Below the pieces are notes generated by a model, which saw nothing but the letters and a program-made list of their open reading frames with translations, was not told the DNA's origin and did no database searches. From Imtechella halotolerans (GTDB lineage: Bacteria; Bacteroidota; Bacteroidia; Flavobacteriales; Flavobacteriaceae), in assembly GCF_028743515.2 (NCBI RefSeq), contig NZ_CP117969.2:865001-929000 (forward strand): 64,000 nt of DNA, in the 5' to 3' direction. Numbering within the stretch: position 1 is the stretch's first letter; every line of letters begins with the position of its first letter. The position numbers and the translations under genes are program-made. Below are positions 18,890 to 28,319 of the stretch, piece after piece.

Positions 18890-19363
18890 GAAATATATTT
18901 TAGGTGTGAGTGATCCTTTTGATTTTTGAAATGAAAGCTAGTAACTTTCATAGTCATTTAGGCTTAAAATCCTTATGAAACTGAGTTTACGCTTTATGTA
19001 GATAAAAAGATTTCTTAGAATCTAAATGTCACTACACTAATTCTGACTCATTTAGTTAAAGGTGACCTAATGGAATATCTAATTATTGAATTTACAAAAA
19101 TAAGACATACAATGGCTACATATCCTATGGAATCTTATCTTGTTATAGGTAAAAACCAGGAAATAGAGTAGGGAGTACGAATAGGATTGTAGCTAGGGTA
19201 TATTTTACCATAGTTAATTACACTAGTGGTCAAGCAAGAAGTATAGAAGGAGTAAAGGCTATACGTTAGAATAATCGTATAGCCTTTATATATGAAATAT
19301 ACTTAAATTCTAAATCAATACTATTAAAATATTGTTTAGTTTAAAGTAGTGAACGTTAGATTT
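18890..19363. other. 474-bp intergenic region with a perfect 12-bp hairpin
   Basis: There is no credible gene between the CDGSH gene stop and the methyltransferase start. The main feature is the inverted repeat AAAGGCTATACG (19254-19265) / CGTATAGCCTTT (19276-19287) around a 10-nt loop, described separately. The remaining ~360 bp toward the methyltransferase are AT-rich and featureless by eye. Confidence 0.4.
19254..19287 (-). terminator. candidate terminator of the CDGSH gene
   Basis: A perfect 12-bp stem with a 10-nt AT-rich loop starts 76 bp downstream of the CDGSH stop on the minus strand. The T-tract after it is short (TTTACT), so termination is plausible but not certain. A binding site is the alternative. 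Confidence 0.5.
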
Positions 19364-19588
19364 TTATACTTTTTTAGGAGGAAGGTCAAATGCAACGGCT
19401 TCATGTTCAAAATGTCCTCTATGTGATCCGTCACAAAATGGTTTGTTATTAGAAAGACCACAACGACAAATTGAAAGAACAGTTCTGCCTTGTAACCCAT
19501 AAGCATTCCCTTGTTTATCTACGATTTCAAAATCTCCTTCAATTTTTACAGATCCATTGTCATTAATGGTAAGTTTTGTTTTTGACAT
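19364..19588 (-). CDS. CDGSH-type iron-sulfur protein
   Basis: The 74-residue product carries the full single-domain CDGSH signature: C-x-C-x2-S near residue 42 (ICRCGLS) followed by PFCDGSH, giving the three Cys and one His that hold a 2Fe-2S cluster. It then ends RGHFEHEAVAFDLPPKK. It has no transmembrane segment, unlike the eukaryotic mitoNEET members, so it is a cytoplasmic bacterial type. The family works in redox sensing or Fe-S transfer; its partner here is unknown. Its upstream region holds a perfect -7-like TAGTTTTG and a 14-bp palindrome. Confidence 0.92.
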   Translation of the reverse strand: MSKTKLTINDNGSVKIEGDFEIVDKQGNAYGLQGRTVLSICRCGLSNNKPFCDGSHRGHFEHEAVAFDLPPKKV

Positions 19589-19613
19589 AGTTTTAAGTGT
19601 AATAGTTTAATGG

Positions 19614-19640
19614 CAAAACTAGGAATAAAACAGCTGTTTT
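19614..19640 (-). promoter_or_regulatory. -7 element and palindromic operator upstream of the CDGSH gene
   Basis: On the minus strand TAGTTTTG (19621-19614) matches the Bacteroidota -7 consensus TAnnTTTG, 26 bp before the start codon. Just upstream lies the perfect 14-bp palindrome AAAACAGCTGTTTT (19627-19640). No TTTG -33 box is present, which would fit an activator-dependent or alternative promoter (inference). Confidence 0.45.
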
Positions 19641-19747
19641 TTGTCTATCTAGCTATATTTAGAAACATTCCTATTAAGAATTTATAAAATGGGGATGAGT
19701 ATGGATTTACTTTAACAGGAGTTGTTGCTCTTGAGTGTGTAGTGATT

Positions 19748-19785
19748 AAAAAAAGGGTCATCTTTTAAGATAACCCCTTTTCTAA
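19748..19785 (-). terminator. Rho-independent terminator of the RND efflux operon
   Basis: On the minus strand GGGTTATCT-TAAA-AGATGACCC forms a 9-bp stem (one G-T pair) extended by A/T pairs and followed by TTTTTTT. It starts about 40 nt after the stop of the outer-membrane channel gene. Confidence 0.85.
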
Positions 19786-19821
19786 CAATCTAAATAACTA
19801 AATTAAAATTATTGATAACGG

Positions 19822-21225
19822 TTAACGCCACCCTCCACCTAGAGATTTATACAGTGTTACCACTGATTGAAGCTTCTCTAGTTTGGTGGAAGCTAATACC
19901 ATTTCAGCATTAAGTGCATTTTCTCTAGCAGTTAATACCTCAAGGTAGTTTGCCATACCATTATTAAGTAATGCTTCAGAGTAGGTAGTGGCCTTATCAT
20001 AGGCCTGATATTCCTGCTCTTTTATGGTTATTTTTTCATTGGCAGCCTGGTAGCTATATAAAGCATCCGAAACTTCCTTTCCTGCAGTTAACAGTTGTTG
20101 TTTAAATCTTAGTAAAGCCATTTCTTGCTGCGCTTTTGCCACTTCATGCTGGGTTCGTATTTTACGTCCGTTAAGAAGCGGTTGAGCTAGATTACCTACA
20201 AAGTTTGCAAAGAAAGAATCTAAGTTAAGCCATTGGTCAAGTTCTAAGCTTTGGAATCCTCCTGTAGCAGATAATGATAGCCTTGGATAGAACTGGCTAC
20301 GAGCTACATTGGTCATTTCAAAAGCATTTATTAAACCATACTCAGCTGCCATAACATCTGGTCTGTTTGCTAATAATTGAGCCGGATATCCTGTACTAAT
20401 TGGCGCTTTCAATTCTTGTTCATCAAGGGAAGCGCGTACAATGGCTCTTGGACCATGACCAAGTAGAATTGACAGGGTGTTTTCTGTTAAAGCAATTTGC
20501 TTATTTAGGTCAATTAATCGTGCTTTAGCATTTAATAATTGTGCTTCAGTTTGCTGTACCGCTACTTCAGTTAGAACCCCAGCTTGTTTTAATGCTTTTG
20601 TAGTTTCTAAGCTACTTGTTCTATTTACCAAAGTTTTTTCTACGATGGCCTTTTGAGCATCCAATGAAAGTAATTGATAATACAATAGTGAAATACTCGA
20701 TACAATCTCAGTGGTCACTGCCTTATGTGCTGCTACTGTCTGTAAATAGGCTGCTTCAGAAGCACGCTTGGTACTTCTAATTTTTCCCCAAATATCAGCC
20801 TCCCAACTTAAAGTGCCACTAAGATCAAACTGGGTAATTCCTCCATCAAAAAATGCCCCAAACTGACTGTTTTTACTCAATTCTTGATGAGTAACTTGAG
20901 TTTGTACATTTAGGGTAGGAAAGTACCCTGCTTTTCCTTGACGATAGTAAGCATGAGCTGCTTCTATTTGTTGTAAAGCCACACGAATGTCAATATTGTT
21001 CTGCAGTCCGGTTTCAATATGTTGAACGAGTTGGGCATCTGTAAATAGTTTACGCCATGATATATCAGCCATGGAAATGCTGTCCTTTGGCATCATATCA
21101 GTACGGAAAAGTTCTTCACTTAATACTTCTGTTTCCGGACGACTATAGTTTTTGGCTACAAAACATGATTGCATGCTTAGGGCCACCACCATTACGGTTA
21201 TAATAGGGATTATTCGTTTATTCAT
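19822..21225 (-). CDS. TolC/NodT-family outer-membrane efflux lipoprotein
   Basis: The 467-residue product has a lipobox signal (VVALSMQSC, Cys near residue 21) and the two OEP repeats of NodT-type channels. Markers are WRKLFTDAQLVQHIETGLQNNIDIR in repeat one, SWEADIWGKIRSTKRASEAAY, and the LLANRPDVMAAEYGLINA segment before repeat two. It forms the trimeric outer-membrane exit duct of a tripartite pump. It overlaps the RND permease gene by 8 bp and is the last gene of the operon, followed by a terminator. The length is normal. Confidence 0.95.
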   Translation of the reverse strand: MNKRIIPIITVMVVALSMQSCFVAKNYSRPETEVLSEELFRTDMMPKDSISMADISWRKLFTDAQLVQHIETGLQNNIDIRVALQQIEAAHAYYRQGKAGYFPTLNVQTQVTHQELSKNSQFGAFFDGGITQFDLSGTLSWEADIWGKIRSTKRASEAAYLQTVAAHKAVTTEIVSSISLLYYQLLSLDAQKAIVEKTLVNRTSSLETTKALKQAGVLTEVAVQQTEAQLLNAKARLIDLNKQIALTENTLSILLGHGPRAIVRASLDEQELKAPISTGYPAQLLANRPDVMAAEYGLINAFEMTNVARSQFYPRLSLSATGGFQSLELDQWLNLDSFFANFVGNLAQPLLNGRKIRTQHEVAKAQQEMALLRFKQQLLTAGKEVSDALYSYQAANEKITIKEQEYQAYDKATTYSEALLNNGMANYLEVLTARENALNAEMVLASTKLEKLQSVVTLYKSLGGGWR

Positions 21226-24200
21226 GGGTAGTAGTTGTTACAGGTTTGCTACTTACTTTATCTTGCAACCATTGGAAGAAGATATATAGGGTAGGGATAA
21301 TAAAGATACCCAAGATGGTACCAATTAATAATCCACCTACTGCTCCTGTTCCGATGGCATTGTTTCCACGGGCTCCAATTCCTCCAGCAAATACTAATGG
21401 TAATAGTCCAATAATAAAGGCAAATGAAGTCATTAGAATAGGTCTAAGACGTACACGTGCAGCTTCAATGGCAGCATCTTTACGTGAATATCCTGCTCGT
21501 CTACGTTGCATTGCAAATTCTACAATTAGGATGGCGTTCTTGGCCAAGAGTCCTAAAAGCATGATTAAAGCAATTTGGAAGTATACGTTGTTTTCTAATC
21601 CAGCTAACTTCGTAGTTAAATAGGCTCCCATTACCCCTACAGGAAGAGAGAATAGTACCGATAATGGAATTAAATAACTTTCATACTGGGCAGCCAAAAT
21701 GAAGTATACGAACAAAATACTTAGGAAGAAAATAAATATAGTTTGGTTTCCAGCATTAATCTCTTCACGGCTTAATCCAGAGAAATCGATACTATAACTA
21801 CTTGGTAATTCCTGACTTACTTCTTGAACTGCGGTAATGGCATCACCGGTAGAGTATCCTGGAGCAGCAGCTCCACTTACGCTTGCAGAGTTGAACAGGT
21901 TAAAACGAGTTACCGATTGTGGTCCATATACGCGTTTTAATGTTACAAACTCAGTGATTGGAGCCATGGTTCCTTTATCATTTCGAACAAAAATACTATT
22001 CAAACTTTCAGCGGAAGCACGGTCTTCTGGTAATGCTTGTACATATACTCTATATTGTTTACCATATTTTGAGAAATCAGCGGCATATATACTTCCAATA
22101 TATCCTTGAAGAGAAGAGAGAACTGAACTAACAGATACTCCTGCTTCTTTGGTCTTAGGAATGTTTACATCTATTTCGTATTGAGGATAATTGGTATTAA
22201 ATGATGACTGAGCATACATAATTTCTGGACGTTGCATCAATTTCATTAAATACTCCTGGGTCACATCACTTAATTCATTAAAGCTTCCTCCAGATTGATC
22301 TAGTACTTTTACATCAAAACCTGCTGAACTACCAAATCCAGGTACACTTGGTGGAGCAAAAAAGATGATATTAGCATCTGGTATGGTGGCTGCAATCCCA
22401 AATAGTTGGCGAGTGATGGCCTCTACAGATAAGGTCTCATCTTCACGCTCAGACCAATTATCTAATTTGATAAATCCGATCCCATAATTACTACCTGAAC
22501 CACTAATTAAACTAAATCCGTTTACAAGCGATACATCACTTACACCCTTTACTTGATGTAATTTATCATTTAACAGGTTTGTAATTTGCGTAGTTCGGTC
22601 AATTGTCGCACCTGCAGGTAATTCAATGTTTGCGAATATAAGTCCACGGTCCTCATCTGGAATAAATCCTTTAGGAGTAGTACTTGAAGCCCAGAATATA
22701 GCTGCTGTTGATGCTACTAAAATAGCTACCGTTATCCATTTGTGTTTGTATAGAAACCCAAGAGAGCGCACATAACGCTGAGTGGTTGCTGTAAATCCTG
22801 CATTAAATGCCACAAAGAAGCGTTGTAAGAATGAACGTTTTTTACCAGATTCATCATGTGAATGTGGTTTAAGGAATAACGCACTTAAAGCAGGACTCAG
22901 TGTAAGCGCATTTACTGCTGAAATAGCAATGGCAACCATAAGGGTAATACCAAACTGTTCGTAAAATACTCCTGTAGGTCCTTGAATAAAGGTTACCGGA
23001 ATAAATACAGCGGCCATAACTAGGGTAATAGAGATGATGGCTCCCGTAATTTCACCCATGGCATCATGCGTTGCTTTCAGTGCAGACTCAGCACCTTCTT
23101 CCAATTTGGCGTGTACAGCCTCCACCACAACAATCGCATCATCCACAACAATACCAATGGCCAGGATCAATGCGAATAGGGTTAGAAGGTTAATGGAGTA
23201 CCCAAATAAGTTTAGGAAAAAGAAGGTACCAATAATGGAAACCGGTACTGCAATAGCAGGTATAAGAGTTGATCTAAAATCCTGTAAAAACAAGAATACT
23301 ACAATAAATACTAGTATAAATGCTTCTAAAAGAGTGGCAAGTACCTTATCAATAGAGGCTGTAAGGAACTCATTGGTGTCAAAGTTTACTATGTATTTAA
23401 CGCCTTCTGGGAAATCTTTTTCAAGTTCAGCCATTTTCTCATGGATGGTCTCGATAATTTCCTGAGCATTGGATCCAGGTGTTTGGAAAACTCCCATACT
23501 CACCCCTGGATTTCCATTGGTAAAGGAAATAGCATTATATCCTTCTGCATCTAGTTCTACTTCTGCCACATCCTTTAGATACAGGAATTGACCATTGTCT
23601 AATGCTTTAATAATGATGTCTTCGTACTGAGAAGCTTCACGATAACGACCGCTATATCTTAAGACATATTCAAAAGCTTCGCCGTTGTTTTGTCCTAAAG
23701 CACCGGCAGCAGCCTCACGGCTTTGTTCATTAATAGCAGCCGTAATATCAGTGGGTACTAATCCATAAGAAGCCAGTTTTTCAGGTTTTAACCACACGCG
23801 CATAGCGTAGTTCTTGGCTCCAAATACTGTAACATCACCTACACCATTTATTCTCTTAAGTACTGGAAGTACATTAATGTTTAGGTAGTTTTGCACGTAG
23901 GTGGCATCATAATCCTTATTTTCAGAATAGGTAGTAAGGAACATCAAAGCACTGGTTTGCTGCTTTTGAGTAATTACTCCTGACTGGGTTACTTCTCGTG
24001 GCAATAGTGGATTAGCTCTGGCCACACGGTTTTGCACGTTTACGGCAGCAATATCAGGATCAACACCTTGTTTAAAAAATACTTGTATTTGAGCCATACC
24101 CGTATTACTGGCAGTTGAAGTGATGTAATCCATGCCTTCAACACCGTTGATCTGCTCTTCAATTGGAATAATAACACTTTCCAATACGGTTTGTGCGTTA

Positions 24201-24355
24201 GCTCCAGGGAAATTAGCCGTCACCTGGACAGTTGGAGGGGCAATTTCAGGGTATTGGGTGGTAGGCAGGGTTGAAATCCCTAGCATTCCCAATATGACCA
24301 GCACGATGGAAACCACCGTAGAAAGTACTGGACGTTCTATAAATTTCTTTAACAT
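21218..24355 (-). CDS. RND multidrug efflux permease (HAE1 / AcrB type)
   Basis: The 1045-residue inner-membrane pump has the expected length and layout of two sets of membrane helices, each after a large periplasmic loop. It starts MLKKFIERPVLSTVVSIVLVILG with the standard MFPFERP-like helix. Helix 4 carries the proton-relay Asp pair (ILAIGIVVDDAIVVVEAV). The conserved second-half block GLLAKNAILIVEFAMQRR is present. This hydrophobic and amphiphilic efflux class exchanges drug for protons together with the adaptor and the TolC-like channel. Substrate range is not deducible. It lies 76 bp after the adaptor gene, with a hairpin at that junction. Confidence 0.97.
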   Translation of the reverse strand: MLKKFIERPVLSTVVSIVLVILGMLGISTLPTTQYPEIAPPTVQVTANFPGANAQTVLESVIIPIEEQINGVEGMDYITSTASNTGMAQIQVFFKQGVDPDIAAVNVQNRVARANPLLPREVTQSGVITQKQQTSALMFLTTYSENKDYDATYVQNYLNINVLPVLKRINGVGDVTVFGAKNYAMRVWLKPEKLASYGLVPTDITAAINEQSREAAAGALGQNNGEAFEYVLRYSGRYREASQYEDIIIKALDNGQFLYLKDVAEVELDAEGYNAISFTNGNPGVSMGVFQTPGSNAQEIIETIHEKMAELEKDFPEGVKYIVNFDTNEFLTASIDKVLATLLEAFILVFIVVFLFLQDFRSTLIPAIAVPVSIIGTFFFLNLFGYSINLLTLFALILAIGIVVDDAIVVVEAVHAKLEEGAESALKATHDAMGEITGAIISITLVMAAVFIPVTFIQGPTGVFYEQFGITLMVAIAISAVNALTLSPALSALFLKPHSHDESGKKRSFLQRFFVAFNAGFTATTQRYVRSLGFLYKHKWITVAILVASTAAIFWASSTTPKGFIPDEDRGLIFANIELPAGATIDRTTQITNLLNDKLHQVKGVSDVSLVNGFSLISGSGSNYGIGFIKLDNWSEREDETLSVEAITRQLFGIAATIPDANIIFFAPPSVPGFGSSAGFDVKVLDQSGGSFNELSDVTQEYLMKLMQRPEIMYAQSSFNTNYPQYEIDVNIPKTKEAGVSVSSVLSSLQGYIGSIYAADFSKYGKQYRVYVQALPEDRASAESLNSIFVRNDKGTMAPITEFVTLKRVYGPQSVTRFNLFNSASVSGAAAPGYSTGDAITAVQEVSQELPSSYSIDFSGLSREEINAGNQTIFIFFLSILFVYFILAAQYESYLIPLSVLFSLPVGVMGAYLTTKLAGLENNVYFQIALIMLLGLLAKNAILIVEFAMQRRRAGYSRKDAAIEAARVRLRPILMTSFAFIIGLLPLVFAGGIGARGNNAIGTGAVGGLLIGTILGIFIIPTLYIFFQWLQDKVSSKPVTTTTHE

Positions 24356-24404
24356 ATATCTAGTTATTAAAATCGTACATACTTATTTTTAAGCGCTGCT
24401 TTAT

Positions 24405-24433
24405 AAGTCCTATAGTAAACACTCTATAGGCTT
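24405..24433 (-). other. intra-operon hairpin between adaptor and permease genes
   Basis: AAGTCCTATAG (24405-24415) pairs with CTATAGGCTT (24424-24433) with one bulged base and an 8-nt loop. It overlaps the adaptor stop codon and precedes the permease gene. No T-run follows, so it is more likely an mRNA processing or stability element than a terminator. Confidence 0.4.
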
Positions 24434-25538
24434 ATTTAAATACAGGTGATACTGGTTTAGCAATACTATCGAAGGCTACCATTTGAGGAGCAATAGGCAT
24501 TTGATTACGCAATTTAGCCACTCCTTGTGCAACGATATTGGTTCCAGCTTCTAATCCTCCTGAAACGACCACATAGCCTTCAACTCGGTCTAAAATGTCA
24601 ATCGGAGTGTTGGCAACTGTATTGTCTTCTCCTACTGTGAATACATATACTTTTCCTTGACGTTCGAAAGTTGCAGACTCTGGAACGACCACCTTATTTT
24701 CGTATACTGTAGGTATGCGGATCTTACCACTACTTCCATTGGCAAGAATTCCTGTAGGATTAGCAAAACGAGCACGGAAACTAACCGTACCAGTGGTAGG
24801 GTCTACTTGACCTGTTACGGTTTCAATAGTACCCTCTGTATCATAGATAGTACCATTAATTAATTCAAGTTGTACTTTAGGGAACATTTTTACTTTTTCT
24901 GCACGTGTTGTTCCTTCAGTAGTATGTAAGAAGGAAAGGTAATTTGCCTCATTCATGGCAAAAAACACGAACACATCGTCCGTTGTTGAAACGGTTGTAA
25001 GAGGTTGTGGGTCTGCCGGACTTACTAGGGCTCCTACACGATGAGGAATAGCACCAATGTATCCGTTAATAGGGCTTTTAATAGTGGCATAACCAATATT
25101 AGCCATAACGCTATTATAAGCACTTTTTGCTTGTGCTAATCTTGCTTTAGCAGTTTCTAATTGTACACTGCTAATAATGTTTTGAGCTACTAATGGGCTA
25201 AGTTTGTCCACCTCCACTTGAGCAGCATTCATATTAGCCTTTGCAGCAGCAGCTTCCTGACTTAATGACTCAGTTTCTAATCTAAATAAAGGCTGGCCTT
25301 TACGAACTGCTTGTCCTTCGTCTACTAATACTTGAGTGATGTACCCTGAGATTTTAGCGCGTACAGCACTAGTATTGGTACCTTCTATACTTGCCGGATA
25401 GCTTTGATATGCTGTTACGGTTTTTGTAGGAACGGAAACCACAGGATAGGGCATAGCTGAAGGAGCTTGTTGCTGTGGTGCTTGATTACAGGCTTGCAAA
25501 AGCAGGCCTAGCATACTTAAAACATAAATTCGTTTCAT
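24432..25538 (-). CDS. RND efflux periplasmic adaptor lipoprotein (membrane fusion protein)
   Basis: I place the start at the ATG at 25538 (MKRIYVLSMLGLLLQACNQ). That is a clean lipobox signal, and it avoids overlap with the upstream regulator that a start at 25670 would create. The 368-residue product shows the lipoyl-like half-motifs (VRAKISGYITQVLVDEGQAVRKGQPLF and YATIKSPINGYIGAIPHRVGALVSP) flanking an alpha-hairpin (AAAAKANMNAAQVEVDKLSPL). Beta-barrel and membrane-proximal domains follow. It bridges the permease and the outer-membrane channel. Second gene of the operon. Confidence 0.95.
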   Translation of the reverse strand: MKRIYVLSMLGLLLQACNQAPQQQAPSAMPYPVVSVPTKTVTAYQSYPASIEGTNTSAVRAKISGYITQVLVDEGQAVRKGQPLFRLETESLSQEAAAAKANMNAAQVEVDKLSPLVAQNIISSVQLETAKARLAQAKSAYNSVMANIGYATIKSPINGYIGAIPHRVGALVSPADPQPLTTVSTTDDVFVFFAMNEANYLSFLHTTEGTTRAEKVKMFPKVQLELINGTIYDTEGTIETVTGQVDPTTGTVSFRARFANPTGILANGSSGKIRIPTVYENKVVVPESATFERQGKVYVFTVGEDNTVANTPIDILDRVEGYVVVSGGLEAGTNIVAQGVAKLRNQMPIAPQMVAFDSIAKPVSPVFK

Positions 25539-25575
25539 ATACGAGTGATTACAATAGTTATTGATGAATAGTGAT

Positions 25576-26052
25576 TTACTTGTCTCTGTTTGCACATGCT
25601 TCCTCCAATTTTGCAACGGTTTCTTGCATGAGCTCTTTTGTTCTATGTAGGTAACAATGGTAGATATCAACGATGGATTTGTTTTTTTCGTGATCTACCG
25701 GACGGCTGGATTTCATATATTCACTTGTCTTATGAAAGATAGCGATTTCATCCTCTAAGATAGTGATATAATTTACAAGCCTGGTTTTTAGGTAATTGAT
25801 TTTTTTTCTAAAATATCGTTTTCGGTCACCCGTTTTGGTGAAATACTCAATTTTTTGAAGTTGGAGTAGTAAATTTAAACTTGTAGATACGGTACTCTTA
25901 CTAGCAGCTACCTCTTCAACCAGAGCCTCAAAGCTGTAGCCTTCTTCATTGCCCATAATTAATATGGCGTAGATTCTAGCAGCCAATGGTGGCAGGTTGT
26001 ATACGGATTCAAAATGAACTCCAATTTCTTCTATTAGTTTTTCTCTTTCCAT
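25576..26052 (-). CDS. GbsR/MarR-type transcriptional regulator of the efflux operon
   Basis: The 158-residue product has a winged-helix domain at residues ~20-85: PLAARIYAILIMGNEEGYSFEALVEEVAASKSTVSTSLNLLLQLQKIEYF, the helix-turn-helix of the GbsR/MarR group. An alpha-helical C-terminal dimerisation arm follows. It lies 37 bp upstream of the adaptor gene and heads the operon, so it most likely represses its own operon, with a pump substrate or related compound as ligand (inference). Its promoter carries a GTTC-C-GAAC palindrome between the -33 and -7 boxes. Confidence 0.88.
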   Translation of the reverse strand: MEREKLIEEIGVHFESVYNLPPLAARIYAILIMGNEEGYSFEALVEEVAASKSTVSTSLNLLLQLQKIEYFTKTGDRKRYFRKKINYLKTRLVNYITILEDEIAIFHKTSEYMKSSRPVDHEKNKSIVDIYHCYLHRTKELMQETVAKLEEACANRDK

Positions 26053-26083
26053 GGTTTAAAATGGTTTTATCGATAAACGGCTG

Positions 26084-26113
26084 CAAAAATACAATTGGTT
26101 CGGAACTTACAAA
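26084..26113 (-). promoter_or_regulatory. promoter of the RND operon with embedded operator
   Basis: On the minus strand TTTG (26113-26110) and TATTTTTG (26091-26084), separated by 18 bp, match the Bacteroidota -33 / -7 consensus (TTTG, TAnnTTTG). The start codon is about 32 bp further on. Inside the spacer lies the palindrome GTTC-C-GAAC, a natural operator position for the regulator encoded just downstream. Confidence 0.65.
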
Positions 26114-26213
26114 ACTAAACGAAATTAATTTTTTGTTAATTTTTTTACGCAGCAGTTTTAATCGTAGAGCGATTTCAAAACGACCTATTTTAAAATGAAA
26201 AGTGTACTAAGGA

Positions 26214-26924
26214 TTAGTTGGTAGTCACAGCCTCTTCTAATGCTTTCCAGAGGGTGTCCTTAGGAACATTCGCTGTAAACTCAAGTCGCTCCTCACTTCG
26301 TACAGGATGGATAAGACTCAGATATCGAGCGTGTAGATGGATACTTCCATCCGGGTTACTACGATCATAACCATACTTAAGATCTCCTTTGATAGGACAG
26401 CCTATGGCAGCTAATTGGGCACGAATTTGGTGATGTCTTCCCGTGTGCAAGGTTACTTCTAATAGTGAATAACGGTCTGATGTGGCAATAAGGCGATAGT
26501 GTAGGGAAGCCTTTTTACTTCCATTACATTCCTTAGAGTGGGCTGTTGATTTATTCTTTTGAGGATTTCGTGTCATCCAATGAATAAGTGTATCCTCTAT
26601 TTTTGGAGGGCGTTGCTTTACGACAGCCCAATAGGTTTTTGTTACAACCTCTTTTTCGGCAAATAGTTTATTAAGCCTTGGTAGTGCTTTAGAGGTTCTT
26701 GCAAAAAGTACCAAGCCGGTAGTGGGTCTATCTAATCGATGAACCACACCTAGATATACCGCTCCCGGCTTTTGATATTTTTCTTTTATATAGGATTTAA
26801 CAATATCACTTAATGGGGTATCTCCCGTTTTATCACCTTGAACAATATCGCCTGACTGTTTATTTATAACAATCAAGTGGTTATCTTGGTAGACCACATC
26901 CAAATTTTGGGCAGTAGAAGGCAT
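26214..26924 (-). CDS. RluA-family RNA pseudouridine synthase
   Basis: The 236-residue product has the RluA catalytic motif VVHRLDRPTTGLVLFARTSKAL, with the Asp that attacks uridine. It begins with the usual LDVVYQDNHLIVINKQSGD strand and has GRHHQIRAQLAAIGCPIKGDLKYG near residue 165. There is no S4 domain, so it belongs to the shorter RluA/TruC-like group common in Bacteroidota. It isomerises uridine to pseudouridine in rRNA or tRNA; the exact target is not deducible. It is 36 bp downstream of panB, so the two may share a transcript. Confidence 0.92.
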   Translation of the reverse strand: MPSTAQNLDVVYQDNHLIVINKQSGDIVQGDKTGDTPLSDIVKSYIKEKYQKPGAVYLGVVHRLDRPTTGLVLFARTSKALPRLNKLFAEKEVVTKTYWAVVKQRPPKIEDTLIHWMTRNPQKNKSTAHSKECNGSKKASLHYRLIATSDRYSLLEVTLHTGRHHQIRAQLAAIGCPIKGDLKYGYDRSNPDGSIHLHARYLSLIHPVRSEERLEFTANVPKDTLWKALEEAVTTN

Positions 26925-26960
26925 ATGAATTATTAAATCGAGAAATACCTCAGGTATCTT

Positions 26961-27779
26961 TTAATATTGTTCGTTTTCGTTAGGGAAATCCTGTGATTTT
27001 ACATCAGACACATATTGAGAAATGGCCTTATTCATATCATCATAAAGATTCATATAACGTCTTAGAAAACGAGGATTGAATTCATGGGTCATACCTAATA
27101 AATCATGAAGTACTAATACTTGTCCATCAACACCCCCTCCAGCACCAATTCCAATGACAGGAATAGTAATACTTTGCGCTACTTGTTGAGCTAGGGTGGC
27201 TGGTATTTTTTCAAGTACAATAGCAAAACAACCCGCTTTCTCTAAAAAACGTGCATCTTCAATAAGTTTGGCAGCCTCTGCTTCTTCTTTGGCACGTACT
27301 GTATAGGTTCCAAACTTATATATGGATTGTGGGGTTAATCCTAAATGACCCATTACTGGGATTCCTGCATTTAGAATGCGCTTTATTGATTCTTTAATTT
27401 CTTGACCACCTTCCAGTTTTACTGCATGACCTCCACTTTCTTTCATGATTCGGATGGCAGATCGCAAAGCCTCTTTTGGATCACTTTGATAACTTCCAAA
27501 GGGAAGATCTACTACTACTAAAGCCCTATCAATAGCCCTAACCACTGAAGAGGCATGGTAAATCATTTGATCAAGTGTAATAGGTAGGGTTGTTTCGTGT
27601 CCAGCCATAACATTACTAGCAGAATCACCCACAAGAATGACATCAATACCAGCATTGTCTACAATTTTAGCCATAGAATAATCATAGGCAGTAAGCATGG
27701 ATATCTTTTCGCCACTGTGCTTCATCTCAACCAATGATTTTACAGTTACGCGCTTATATTCTTTTTTAGCTACAGACAT
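26961..27779 (-). CDS. panB: 3-methyl-2-oxobutanoate hydroxymethyltransferase
   Basis: The 272-residue product has the PanB length and all landmarks. These are [41 protein letters not shown] (the metal-binding Asp lies in the VGDS stretch), [11 protein letters not shown] with the second Asp, [20 protein letters not shown] and [10 protein letters not shown]. The enzyme adds a hydroxymethyl group from methylene-THF to 2-oxoisovalerate, the first committed step of pantothenate and CoA synthesis. It is cytoplasmic. It probably leads a two-gene transcript with the pseudouridine synthase; no other pan genes are nearby. Confidence 0.97.
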   Translation of the reverse strand: MSVAKKEYKRVTVKSLVEMKHSGEKISMLTAYDYSMAKIVDNAGIDVILVGDSASNVMAGHETTLPITLDQMIYHASSVVRAIDRALVVVDLPFGSYQSDPKEALRSAIRIMKESGGHAVKLEGGQEIKESIKRILNAGIPVMGHLGLTPQSIYKFGTYTVRAKEEAEAAKLIEDARFLEKAGCFAIVLEKIPATLAQQVAQSITIPVIGIGAGGGVDGQVLVLHDLLGMTHEFNPRFLRRYMNLYDDMNKAISQYVSDVKSQDFPNENEQY

Positions 27780-27838
27780 GTCTTTTATTTAAAAAGTTGC
27801 TGTAAAAGTACTAAATTGTCACTTTAAATTGAAGTCAT

Positions 27839-28297
27839 ATGAGACCTATTCTTCTATATATCTTCTTAATTACAGGAAGTGTTGCTGTTGCTCAATCCTC
27901 AACAGAGGGAATACGCATTCAAAAAACCATAGATGATTTTTTTCTTGCTTTTCATCAACAGGATACCACTTTTATTCGGACCCTTACCCAGAGTTCTGTA
28001 AGCTTGCAGAGTGTCGTGGTTGGAAATGAGGGGCAAATAAGGGTCAAATCAGAAGGATTTGGTACTTTTTTAAAGTCCATTGCAAGTATTCCTTCAACAA
28101 CTCGTTTTAAAGAGGAATTACATGCCTATAAAATACAACATGATGATCGAATAGCTCAAGTCTGGACACCGTATTCGTTTTATGTAAATGATTCTTTGAG
28201 TCATTGCGGAGTGAATGCTTTCACACTGTATAAAGATGAATCCGGTCGTTGGCAGATTGTGGGCATTGTCGATACAAGAAGGAAGGATTGTAATTAG
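27839..28297 (+). CDS. secreted NTF2-like (SnoaL/DUF4440-type) protein
   Basis: The 152-residue product has a signal peptide (ending GSVAVAQ, residue 19). The mature part has the small cone-shaped NTF2-like pattern: an N-terminal helix IRIQKTIDDFFLAFHQQDTTFIRTL, a mixed strand region, AQVWTPYSFYVNDSLSHCGVNAFTLYKDESGRWQIVGIVDTR at the end. Proteins of this fold bind small ligands or act as simple isomerases; this one cannot be assigned further. It is divergent from panB and 22 bp upstream of a GNAT gene. Confidence 0.75.
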   Translation: MRPILLYIFLITGSVAVAQSSTEGIRIQKTIDDFFLAFHQQDTTFIRTLTQSSVSLQSVVVGNEGQIRVKSEGFGTFLKSIASIPSTTRFKEELHAYKIQHDDRIAQVWTPYSFYVNDSLSHCGVNAFTLYKDESGRWQIVGIVDTRRKDCN

Positions 28298-28319
28298 GTA
28301 AAGTAAATTAAAGAACTTT

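Noticed and set aside
23034-23465. Plus-strand 143-codon frame within the RND permease gene
   Set aside because: Antisense to a highly conserved transporter with normal length; no independent features.
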